Shown piece by piece: positions 49,902 to 59,407 of a stretch of DNA of 64,000 nucleotides. The stretch's first letter is position 1. Every line of letters starts with the position of its first letter. This DNA comes from Saccharomycopsis malanga (lineage: Eukaryota; Ascomycota; Saccharomycetes; Ascoideales; Saccharomycopsidaceae): contig CP025324.1 of assembly GCA_004014935.1 (NCBI GenBank), forward strand, positions 1 through 64,000, read 5' to 3'. Under the pieces are notes generated by a model, which searched no databases, had not been told where the DNA came from, and saw only the letters and a list, made by a program, of their open reading frames with translations. The position numbers and the translations under genes were made by a program.

Positions 49902-51855
49902 TCAAAACTGAAATGACCCTGGAACATTGGGCTGTTCATATACTATTGGTTGATTCACCCTATTCAATGTATCTTCGGTATCTTCTTCTTTTATATTTTG
50001 CAGCCTATTGCTTTTTTGTTTGCCTATTGGCGGAGTATACGTTAACCAAGATCCTACCGCACTTTGCAAACCATCTGGTGTTCCACCATCATGAGTCTTC
50101 GCAGAAGCATTCACATAAACAGTACCTCCCTCGATTTCCTTCCACCATCTGTAACAGGTTAGTAAATAGTTTGAATCAAAATAGAATAAAAAGCATTGTC
50201 TCAACTTACGACATTGTTTGTGGGTATTTTTCAACAATAAGGAAATGAATATTCTCAGCAATTTTCCTGACAGTTGGGTCATTTTGTATCCAGAACCCAT
50301 GTTGAATCAATGGTTTCAAATAGGTAGTATCTTCAATCAAATAGTCATTCATACAACAATCTTTATGTTTTTTGATTATTGCAAATAACAATTCGTAAAA
50401 TAGCCTTTGACTTAAGGTTCGATCGGTAAATTCCACTGCTTGGGCTAAGACAGGAATAAATCCAATGTAATCATTGCAAAATGAATAAGATGCTAAAAAT
50501 TTGAGCAAAGAAAGTATCTTGTTCTCAGAATCCTTAAGAGCGTGTATATCCATCCTTCCCACGGCATAGATTCCAAGTTCAATGTTACATAGATACCGAA
50601 ACAAAACATGATGTGGTTGAATGCTCGGAGAGTTAAACTTCCACGCTTTGAATTGGGAAACAACAGAGTGATGGTTTGATGTTCTGAATTGCCAATGGCA
50701 CCAAATGTATCTCAATAACATATCCACTAAAGCCCTAGACACAAGAGGAGAAGCTTCTTGAAGTAGCTCAAATATGATTCCGGTATCAATAATGCGATTC
50801 ATAAGACTGTTGAAATCAGAAAGGTAGATGTTTGGATTTGATAGCCATTTATCATTAGAGGCAACTGCCAATAACTTTATCATCATGATATCCTTGGTGA
50901 CCATATCATGGACTGCAAGTGGCGGGATCACCTCTTTGGTCAAAAACAACGAAAGCTCTTTGATTGTTTTATCGGCTTTCCAAGCAGAATAAAATTTGGT
51001 AGGCTCCAGATTTAATACTGAATGTAGGATTATCTTCGATATTTCCTTTTGTCTTTTTTTCTTGTTACTACCGAAACTGTCATCATCAATCTTTGCAGAT
51101 ACAGGGAAATAGGCCAATTTAGGTTTTAGGTTCATAAGCTCGCTCAGTTTATAAACTCGTTTCCCATTTTTAGGTGGAGAAACTCCACGAATGCCCGTAT
51201 AATAGCAAAAGGTGCTTATAGATTCTTTGTTGCTCGAAGTAGACAAAACCTCTAAATAGTTGTGTCTTTCTGACTTTGAATACTTGCTCTCCGGAGAGAC
51301 ATCCAAATCATTCCTGAATCTTCCAGTACCTCCAGATTTAGCAGCGGTGACGAATTCTGTATTATCCCATGAGCTGACTGAAGAAGCTTCGGTAGAGTTA
51401 CGTTTCTTGTTATGTTTTGCTACCCCGGAAAATGTCAATGGCAAGTCTCCTCTTCCCCATTGTGGCCTATTACTAATAACCAAATTTAAAGCCTGGTTTT
51501 TTCTACTGCTTATTGGATCAGCGTCTGATGGAGCTGATTCTAAAGCTGCCTTCCAGTATTGCTCCAAACGTCCTTCATTAATCTGTTCTTGCTTCTTGCG
51601 GTTCCTGTAATTGTATACACATTCTCTTATTATAAAAGCCAAGAAAGCCAACAAAACAAAACCAAAGAGTAATATCCCAAACAAATACAGTGACTGGATC
51701 AATGGTGCATATTGTGTTTCTACCTTTCTTTTCATCTGATACCTATCAGTTTTGTCTTCAAAATAGCCTTGATGATATGTATCTGATTTGATACCTGGGA
51801 TATTTCTCTTGTCCTGTTCTAGAATCTCAATTTCCAGCTTTTCGCTTTCACCCAT
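49902..51855 (-). CDS. Unrecognised membrane protein, spliced
   Basis: Two exons (51855-50210 and 50148-49902) encode about 630 residues. A hydrophobic helix (SLYLFGILLFGFVLLAFLAFII, about 54-75) is followed by a positively charged stretch (RNRKKQEQ), suggesting one transmembrane span with a cytosolic body. Residues about 270-540 read as repeated amphipathic helices (PPLAVHDMVTKDIMMIKLL; SRALVDMLLRYIWCHW; RLFYELLFAIIKKHKDCC), resembling an ARM-like solenoid. The intron removes 61 nt and joins KYPQTMS to WWKEIEGGTVYVNASAKTHDGG, keeping phase and giving a conserved-looking end. I do not know the family. A Cys/His metal site is not evident. Location in the ER or another internal membrane is inferred. 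Confidence 0.7.
50149..50209 (-). other. Spliceosomal intron (61 nt) in the membrane-protein gene
   Basis: The donor is GTAAGT, the branch TTTACTAAC lies about 8 nt before the TTACAG acceptor, and it interrupts a codon after its second base. Removing it extends the frame by 82 codons. Confidence 0.8.
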
Positions 51856-52922
51856 AGTCTATTTTGCTTTAAGTCTGTTTTCTTTTGCTTTAAATAGCAC
51901 CCCTTACAATACCCTATACAATAGTACAACTTTCCTTTGCTATACAGCAGGCCTTCGGCCTGCTGTACCTTTCTTCGTTACGCTTATCTTGAAAAGCATC
52001 TTGATTTTGTGTCAAGCAATATATAGACCTACTACGTTTTCACCCATGTTTACTGTCTAAAACAACATGAATTATAATAAGAAGCTTACAGTATACGCTA
52101 ACTTGCACATTAAATAGCCTTTGACGAGACTTACTTCAAGTAAATAATTCCTATGAGAGAACTGTTTAGCATAGTGACACTATCTAACTTCAAATCGGGT
52201 CTCGTTATGCGGGAATATGCACTAGTATGCACTAGCAGTCTAGACGATTTCCATAAAAAGCACCTAATACTTAACTAAAGGAACTAAATCACATCTTCGG
52301 ATAAAAGAATATAACTAAATGCATTATTGACAAAAGTGGTTTCTGTAATGTAGTCACAACTTTGAAAACCAAAAGTGTTAATTACTGCTAGCACCTGCCG
52401 TTTTCTGGCAGTGCCTTCCCGATGCCTATAACCATCGTTTACATGTTGCCTATATGCTTTGATGACCAACGACTGTATTTTATACACACAGTAATGATGA
52501 ATGATCTGTAAAAGCTCGCTCACATGTAACGGCCAACTATCATTACCAATAGCATATATATTCAACTAGACGACTTACTTTTACTATAGCCCGTGTACAC
52601 GGGTGTGTCACCTGCATGTTTCATGCAACCCGACAAGTGGGCCAGCGCAAGAAGGGCTAATTTTTCAACATGGATAATATAGCATTCTATAAAATGATGG
52701 CTAGAAATAAGCCCCGTGTAGTTCTCAATGCAAAAGATATAAATATTAGAATAGAATCTCCATGTTTATTAATTTTTATGACTTCTCTTTCGTTTTTCTT
52801 TTTTTATTATCTGTTCCTGAAAACTTTGTTCCCTTGGATCATTTTTTTGTACATAAAAAGAAGAAAGCTTTAAAGCTTAATTTCTCATATACCCCAAAAT
52901 ATTTTGACACATCATTGCCACT
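51856..52922. other. Divergent intergenic region with a strong hairpin
   Basis: About 1.07 kb between the membrane-protein gene and the PIR gene. It contains the perfect inverted repeat at 51943-51967 (listed separately) and a consensus TATAAATA at 52738-52745, 178 bp before the PIR start. A 67-codon frame from 52670 ends 50 bp before the PIR gene and shows no recognisable domain. Confidence 0.5.
51943..51967. repeat. Perfect 11-bp inverted repeat with a 3-nt loop
   Basis: tacagcaggcc, loop ttc, then ggcctgctgta. The stem is GC-rich in an AT-rich setting, 88 bp upstream of the membrane-protein start codon. It could form a 5'-leader hairpin in the transcript, or be a protein-binding palindrome. 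Confidence 0.6.
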
Positions 52923-53567
52923 ATGAAATATCTTACATCGTTCACTTTTTTGCTCTTAGCTGGCACTTCTTTTGCTGCTGAAGCTGTTTCTCAAATTGCT
53001 GATGGTCAAATACAGGCCACTACTTACACACCAGTCCAAGCTGTTTCTCAGATTGGTGATGGCCAAATTCAAGCACCAACATCGAGTGCTGCTAGAACCG
53101 CTGTCAGTACCGTCCAAGCTGTTTCCCAGATTGGTGATGGTCAAATCCAAGCCACCACCGGCTCTCAACAGACTGGCACTCTTGCTATTTCTACTGTTAT
53201 TCCAGTCTCTCAGATCAGTGATGGTCAAATTCAAGCAACCACTGGCGGTGCAAGAACCGTTTCTACAATCTTGAGCTCGGGCTATGAAAGTTACAGTTCT
53301 AGCAAAGCTGTAAGCGGCGGTTTGAGTGGCTCTTTGATCACCCTCACAACCACCAACGCTAACGGCGTTGCCGTTACTATTGTTGCCTCTGCTGCTGTCA
53401 CTGGTTCAGATGGTGCTGTTTCAATCCAAACTGGAAGAGTCACCAGTAATGGTGTTGTTACCCAGATTGCAAACAATGCTTACAGCTCTCAATACTCTCT
53501 TACTAGCACCTTTACATTTGCTCTCATCTTCACTGTATGTGTTTTCCTTAACGCTGTGTTCCTTTAA
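52923..53567 (+). CDS. PIR-repeat cell-wall protein with GPI signal
   Basis: The 214-residue protein has a signal peptide ([20 protein letters not shown]) and four PIR repeats of the form SQI-x-DGQIQA (starting at about residues 23, 42, 68 and 96). The Gln in this repeat forms an alkali-labile ester with beta-1,3-glucan. A Ser/Thr-rich region follows, then a C-terminal hydrophobic tail ([20 protein letters not shown]) preceded by small residues, which looks like a GPI-attachment signal. Classical Pir proteins (Hsp150, Pir1) lack GPI and end in a four-Cys domain. S. cerevisiae Cwp1 combines one PIR repeat with GPI. This protein has no four-Cys domain and so resembles a multi-repeat Cwp1. Confidence 0.85.
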   Translation: MKYLTSFTFLLLAGTSFAAEAVSQIADGQIQATTYTPVQAVSQIGDGQIQAPTSSAARTAVSTVQAVSQIGDGQIQATTGSQQTGTLAISTVIPVSQISDGQIQATTGGARTVSTILSSGYESYSSSKAVSGGLSGSLITLTTTNANGVAVTIVASAAVTGSDGAVSIQTGRVTSNGVVTQIANNAYSSQYSLTSTFTFALIFTVCVFLNAVFL

Positions 53568-53944
53568 ACTGTTCAGTTTTTCATCATGCTGTTTAGATAT
53601 TCTTGTTCTCTGTTAAATCATAATCATTTCATTAAGCATGTTTGCTTACCTTTGCATTTCTATTGTTTTGTCTTTATACTATGCTGATTTTAATGTCTTT
53701 AGGTTTATTGTAGATTGTATATTGCGACTGAAATAATACAGGTGACCACTCTTAGGGAGCATTGAAATCAATATATATAGGCCACAAGTCAGTAGATTTT
53801 CCAGTTGACTTGTCTGTGTGAAACTTTGTTGTTTTTACTTATCGGTCTAGTCTATATGTTTTTTTCGTTATGTTAACAAAATCGGTCTTCTTTTTAAATG
53901 AGGAGCCTGTAGATCCTATAACAAGATTAGTTAGCTCATCATTC
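53568..53944. other. 3' region of the PIR gene, no gene seen
   Basis: T-rich DNA after the PIR stop codon, with no coding frame or RNA gene recognised. Confidence 0.5.
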
Positions 53945-54780
53945 TTACGCTTGTTTTTCTTTTTGTTCCACTTGTATCCATTTGCTTTTGAGTATACTTA
54001 AAGTTATTATTGTTCCCACTTCTCGAATGGTATCCTTATTTTTCAACTCTATCGCAGCTTTTTCGAGGAACTCGGTATCGGAATTGAACAACTGCTGGAT
54101 GCCCAACTTTCTTGATAAAGTACACCAAATTTTTACATCTTCTTCTGAAATGCACCATTCTAAACCACCTTAATATACAGCAGTAGTTGGCTCTGAAAAA
54201 GTTTTGAGCTGGCATGTCACTTTGCAATCTAACTGCTGCGCTGCGTGAATCTTCTGTTTAAACATTTCCGCCTTTTGCTTCTCCTTAAAATCATTGTTAT
54301 TCTTTTTACGGTTCTGCAGAATTCTCGGCACATTATCGCGGTCTACTACTACGTAATGAACAATGGTCCATATTTCCTTTGCGAAAATCCACGTTCGCTT
54401 TTGGCCGCTCCACTTTTTCCACTGTTAGATTGTCGTTATTGATATGGGCAAACGACGAAATCCCACCGGGACGATGATTAATTATTGGCAGTTCTTCATG
54501 CGGTCTTTTTTTGGAAGTTTATATTGACAATAGTTGGTACTCTATGATGCTGTGAAGGTTTCCCTTGCATGGGTTGAGGAGCCCGAAAATTAGTAGGACG
54601 GTTTATGGGTATCCTAGGTTTTTCTTATGTCATCAAATTGGCCGCAGTAGCATTTTTACTGCTAATGCCCTCATAGTTATTTCCGTTAGAATAATGGGGC
54701 ATTTGAATATGAGGCCTCATCAAACTAGGTCAACCCGGGCCTGTTGGTTCGCCACGAACCATCCCACAGAGTGATACACA
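53945..54780 (-). pseudogene. Relic of an unrecognised gene
   Basis: On the minus strand, 53945-54340 translates almost cleanly (one stop) as a charged, protein-like sequence: DNVPRILQNRKKNNNDFKEK, KIHAAQQLDCKVTCQLKTF, GGLEWCISEEDVKIWCTLSR and TIREVGTIITLSILKSKW. Further upstream, in shifted frames with more stops, lie Asn/Pro-rich protein-like pieces (PRIPINRPTNFRAPQPMQG; HYSNGNNYEGISSKNA). The general look is a decayed gene about 270 codons long. The C-terminal part faintly resembles the end of mitochondrial ribosomal bL9 proteins, but I would not assign it. Hidden introns could account for some breaks. Confidence 0.4.
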
Positions 54781-55221
54781 GCAAGAGTATCTCGGCTATT
54801 GGGCACCACAGTAAACAATATTAACCTCTAGTCTCTAGAATACCTCTGGACTTAATATTAGCATCTTGCTAAACCATAATATGTATATACAAGAATGGCT
54901 GATCACGTGATTCATATATATATATATATATATGCCTACAAGGTATTATCAAGACAACTTGTTAGTTTAGTCTTGTTACAATTTTTATCAGTAATCTTTT
55001 AATTCTTTAATATTTAACAAGAAATTCACCTATTCTGGCTGTACTTTGGACAAGTACAAGAGTCATTTCCTGATACAAGTAATAGGGGGTTACACCCCCG
55101 TTTTTACAGAATGCTAGGTCCCAGGATATTTTTCAACCTTGATGAAAATCCAAAGAGAGAGACTGACTGTTTATCAGACCAAGGCCAATAAAACTGTTTG
55201 ACAAAGCACATCTAGCACACA
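54781..55221. other. PLP2 promoter region
   Basis: The region contains a TCACGTGA site at 54903-54910, an (AT)n run at about 54914-54933 and an inverted repeat GGGGGT-tac-ACCCCC at 55085-55099. No gene is seen. Confidence 0.5.
54903..54910. promoter_or_regulatory. TCACGTGA E-box upstream of PLP2
   Basis: A perfect Cbf1-type palindrome 312 bp before the PLP2 start. It is the third perfect TCACGTGA in the window. Confidence 0.35.
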
Positions 55222-55974
55222 ATGGAGGTGCAGGTTGATCCAACTGAAGATACCGAATGGAATGATATTTTGCGTGAAAAGGGTGTGATACCTGAAAGAC
55301 CGCCTTCGCCTACAGCGCAGCTTGAAGAAGCATTAAATGAAGCTGTTCAAAAGGCACATGAGAATAGACTTGAAAATAAGAATCTTGAAGAGCTTGAGGA
55401 GCTTGAGGATGAGGAAGATGAGGAATTTTTGAACGAATACATGCAGAAAAGAATGCAGGAGATCAAGAAATTAGGCGACAAATCAAAATTTGGTTCAGTT
55501 TATCCTATCACCAAACCAGAATATAAAAGAGAAATAACTGATGCCAGTGAAGAAACTTTTGTATTTGCTCATTTGTCGCTACAATCTAAACTACAATCTA
55601 GACTTTTATCCGAATTATTTGTCCAGCTAGCGCAGAAATTTAGAGAATTGAAATTTGTGGAAATCCCAGGATCAAGAGCAATTGAAAATTATCCTGAATC
55701 TAACTGTCCTACGTTATTAGTCTATCATAACGGTGATGTGGTAAAACAGTTTATAACACTTACTCAGCTCGGTGGTAATGCCACCACAATTATCGACTTG
55801 GAAAAAGTCCTAGTAGACATTGGTGCTGTCAAGGAAAATGATGAAAGACTTAATATGAATCAAGATGATGATGATTTGAAAGACGCTCACAGATTGCGGT
55901 TTGTGAAAAAGTCTATCAGAGAATCCTCAATAAATGATAATAATGATGATGATGACGATGACTTTTTTGACTAA
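55222..55974 (+). CDS. PLP2: Phosducin-like protein 2
   Basis: The 250-residue protein aligns along its length with yeast Plp2/PhLP2. An N-terminal helix reads VQVDPTEDTEWNDILREKGV, then IPERPPSPTAQLEEAL. An acidic segment (LEELEELEDEEDEEFL) is followed by KFGSVYPITKPEYKREI. The thioredoxin-like fold contains FVFAHLSLQSKLQSRLLSEL and FVEIPGSRAIENYPESNCPTLL. The tail ends DDDDDDFFD. Plp2 is an essential cofactor of the CCT chaperonin in folding actin and cell-cycle proteins. Length is slightly shorter than S. cerevisiae (286), mainly from linker differences. The start ATG aligns with the conserved N terminus. Confidence 0.96.
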   Translation: MEVQVDPTEDTEWNDILREKGVIPERPPSPTAQLEEALNEAVQKAHENRLENKNLEELEELEDEEDEEFLNEYMQKRMQEIKKLGDKSKFGSVYPITKPEYKREITDASEETFVFAHLSLQSKLQSRLLSELFVQLAQKFRELKFVEIPGSRAIENYPESNCPTLLVYHNGDVVKQFITLTQLGGNATTIIDLEKVLVDIGAVKENDERLNMNQDDDDLKDAHRLRFVKKSIRESSINDNNDDDDDDFFD

Positions 55975-58315
55975 TGTCTTGTTCTTCCTTTTATTTCACT
56001 ACTCTTTTATGAATTTGGTTTTATGAGCTTTTACATCTGCTTTCAGTTATACAAATAACCAATTGTAGGTTGTTTTCTTACCCAACCTAATATCTTGCCA
56101 TACGAACTGAAGACAACGATGTAACACCTGTATATTCTGCTTTCCTAAGAGATATTTAGATCATTACTTATTAGAATTTATTAAATAATACTTAAATGCA
56201 TCTTATAAAGTTAGAATAGCGCACTTTCTCTATACTATGGTTTCGAGCTCACTTATATTATAATACTCAGAAATGTACTTTTCAATATCAATTCTAGCCC
56301 GATACATAGAAATTGTATGAAAAACTTTAGGTCTTGTCAAACAAAAACTGTTTTCACCTACGAATAGGATCGACAAACACCACTGGTCAGGAGCCAGAAT
56401 ATATTCTAAAGCAATTGAACAACTAAAATATTATTTATTTATAAAGTTTCGTGTTCAAAATTATTCATCTTCGTAATCTCAGTGCTGACTATCAAAATTC
56501 CCCAATGAGTAAGTGTATTTCCCAGGTTAGTCAGTGTTCTACTGTAGTTTTAGTTTAATGTATTAGTGCCTTAATTGAAAGATCAGGTCATAAATATCAA
56601 CACTAAAAGAGACTTAAATCAGGTCGTTGTGTTTACATCAAACGTGGACAATAAGATCACCATTTTAGGACTAGTGACACATGGTTTGATTCGGATTGTA
56701 TCCATATTGGTACAGACTATAATCAATCGAGAAGTGGGTGCTTAATACGCAGATACAAGGAAAACAGAGTGTTTATAGCAGTAGTTCGGTAACAGGCAAT
56801 AGAAGAATTCATTGTCATCAATTACCTTCCTAGTATATGAAATCCTGGTACAAAATTCCATTTGAACAAACTCATTAAGAAGACTATTGTCTTCTTTGGT
56901 AAATTTTTGCAGGTTTGACTTTAATCACTTTACGCAAAATGGAACGATTCAAAAGAGTATCTTGGCTTAGATTGACACCTAATGTCTTTAAATTACAATG
57001 TAATTCAGTGTTGTGCTAATCTAGTGTCATGCTAAAGTTCGTGTTGCATGAACCTTTTAATTGAGAAACGCCAATTGAAAAAGGTCTTACGACATAGTCT
57101 CTCCACTAGTTGGGTTCAACATTTGCAAAAACGAACCTGAAACTTGCAAATGCGAGGGACAGGGGAGAGTATCATGGACCAACACGAATAGAACGCATCA
57201 CTTGTTCCGGAAGAAGAGAATGATCTACTAATATGGTTTCCGGGCCTAATATTTTCGCGACTAATAAATAACACTTTTATTTTAGCACCTTTGGCGTCCT
57301 CACCATGGAGGATCTGCTGGTTTTCCATGGATTATTGGATTATACCTCTCCTCCTAATTTATGATGGTTTCTAAGCTTTGTTGAGTGTAATCAATATTGG
57401 AAACTCGTCTCATTGCAACGTTTCATTACATCATTCAATAAATGAACCAATAAAACACCAACTCTTCCAATTCACACGTTACAAATCCTAAGATTTTCTA
57501 TAAACAACCAAAGTCACAATAAAACGATAACAATACACAATTACGAGAATCAAACTTAACAATAAGAACCCTTTCAAAAGAGAGCAAACATTTCTCAAAG
57601 AAGGAGATAACGCTATTCAAACTCTCTTTTATCTTGGTTACTAAGGTGTAGAAAAAAAAGCTGTATCGCACACACGGATAGTTTTCAACGAGCCAAGTCA
57701 GGCAACCTCTTGGTAATCCAGAACCAGTAAAGCTTAATATTTGGTGTGTGTTTAAACCACTTTCATCTCTTCAAAATCTCTGGAAAAGTTGGGTTTAGAG
57801 TTTTTTTGCAAACGCTCTATTATGCAGCTTCTGCAAGATTTGCGTGAAAGTAAATGCAAGTTTTCACGCTTTTCTGCATATGGGCGCATTGGCGCATTAA
57901 CAAATGGCGCATGTCGCGGTGGCCTCTTTCCTTATATGGTCAATATCCCATATTAAACCTCTGCGGACCTGCATAAGTCTATTATATTTATATGTATGTG
58001 TGCGCATGTATGCGCATGCACGGTCGATCAAACCGTCGTTTACGAACCAATTTCATCATAGTGCTATAATAATTTTCAGTTCGTTCAGCCCAATACTCCA
58101 TACTATGGCTCTCGGTGCCCACTATAAATGTTTGCAAATTACACTTGGGAGACATTTCCGAAGTGTTCCTGGCGTTTTGTGCTTGTCAGGAACACATTAT
58201 AAGTATTAACCTTTCTCCGGGTTTTGCTGACTCCATAGTTGTGTGGTCAGTCCATCCTTTTTATTCTATTCTCTCTATTTCGGCTGTTCGCCATATAATT
58301 ATTAATAACGTATCC
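55975..58315. other. Long intergenic region, no gene supported
   Basis: About 2.3 kb between PLP2 and the GPI-protein gene, unusually long for this arm. No frame has recognisable protein character, and no B-box tRNA signature was found. It may contain a large promoter for the wall-protein gene or decayed DNA. Confidence 0.45.
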
Positions 58316-58819
58316 ATGATGGTTTCTTTCCCATACTTTCTAATAGCTTTTGCTCAGCTTACAACTGCTTTTTTGTATACTTATACAACCGGTGAGCTTA
58401 CTGTCGTTGTCTCAGAGACTACCTATCTCAGCACAGTTATTGATGGTCAAACATATGATCTTTCATTTTTGGCACCAACAGCCACCAACACAATCCATTC
58501 TGCTACCATTGATTCTGCTGATGCTACATTTGCTGCCATCACCAATGCAATCACCTCCCCTATCAGTTCGTCTAATGACGAAGTTACCATAGATACTGCC
58601 ACCACCTTCAGCACCATTTCCGGTACTACAAACACCACCTCTGAGGCATTTAGTACGTCCACCACTCAACAAGTCGAAGCTTCCAGTGCTGTTAATGTCA
58701 CCAAACCTTCTGTTAACACTACTGTCAATGCCACTACTACCAGCAGTAAAGCTGGTGCCGCTAACGTTGCCTCAAGTCTTGTTCTCGGCGGATTAATGTT
58801 CTTTGCTTGTTTGCTTTAA
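58316..58819 (+). CDS. Small predicted GPI-anchored Ser/Thr-rich protein
   Basis: The 167-residue product starts MMVSFPYFLIAFAQLTTAF (signal peptide). The mature part includes YTTGELTVVVSETTYLSTVIDGQTYDLSF, then a Thr/Ser/Ala-rich stalk with several N-x-T/S sites. It ends SSKAGAANVASSLVLGGLMFFACLL, a typical GPI omega region and hydrophobic tail. Such short proteins are plasma-membrane or wall mannoproteins. No catalytic or adhesin domain is visible. The frame is open upstream to 58115, but that part has no signal peptide, so I start at the ATG pair 58316/58319. The family is not identified. Confidence 0.7.
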   Translation: MMVSFPYFLIAFAQLTTAFLYTYTTGELTVVVSETTYLSTVIDGQTYDLSFLAPTATNTIHSATIDSADATFAAITNAITSPISSSNDEVTIDTATTFSTISGTTNTTSEAFSTSTTQQVEASSAVNVTKPSVNTTVNATTTSSKAGAANVASSLVLGGLMFFACLL

Positions 58820-59407
58820 TCTTCACCTAATTTTCAACGTTATTTTCATTTCTTTCAATTTTTAATGTCGTTTAAAATTTTCGGCTATTTCGATTAAATT
58901 GTCATTATGTTTTCATGATGTTTTCTATATTTAACTATTTTCTTTTTCTGGGTTGTGATTAATGTTCCAATGTTTTTTCTCATCATTTTTCTCATTTGTC
59001 TTTTCGTCTTCGTTTCTTGTCAAGTTTAGTGTTGTTGATAGATCTGATTTAATACAGGTTACGAGTAAGTATACACCTAGTGTCTTTTCATATTGTACTT
59101 AGTCCACTTGATTTAAAATAGCAGTAATGTTTGAGTACCATGACACTGTATTGAAATATGCTAAGCATGAGAAACATAAATTGCCCGAAAATAAATAAAA
59201 ATAAAGAAAGTAAAAAGTTGGGAAAGAACATAAAAGAGATTGTATGAAAAAGCTTGTCCAAAAGGATTGAATGACAGAATATGTAGAAATGGTTGATGAT
59301 TGGTAATTTACGGTGGATATGTATTATATAAAAGTGAAGCTTGGAATAATTCAGAGCTTCTAATGAAGCAGGGAAGATGCAGAATGAGTCGAGCCACCGA
59401 CCCATAT
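58820..59407. other. Convergent intergenic region
   Basis: T-rich 3' DNA of the GPI gene, then the 3' end of UBP8. No separate gene is supported; the minus-strand frame at 59088-59405 is AT-rich and unlike a protein. Confidence 0.5.

Noticed and set aside
52670-52873. 67-codon frame just before the PIR gene
   Set aside because: Ends in a T-rich hydrophobic stretch, resembles nothing known, and lies in the PIR promoter with its TATA box.
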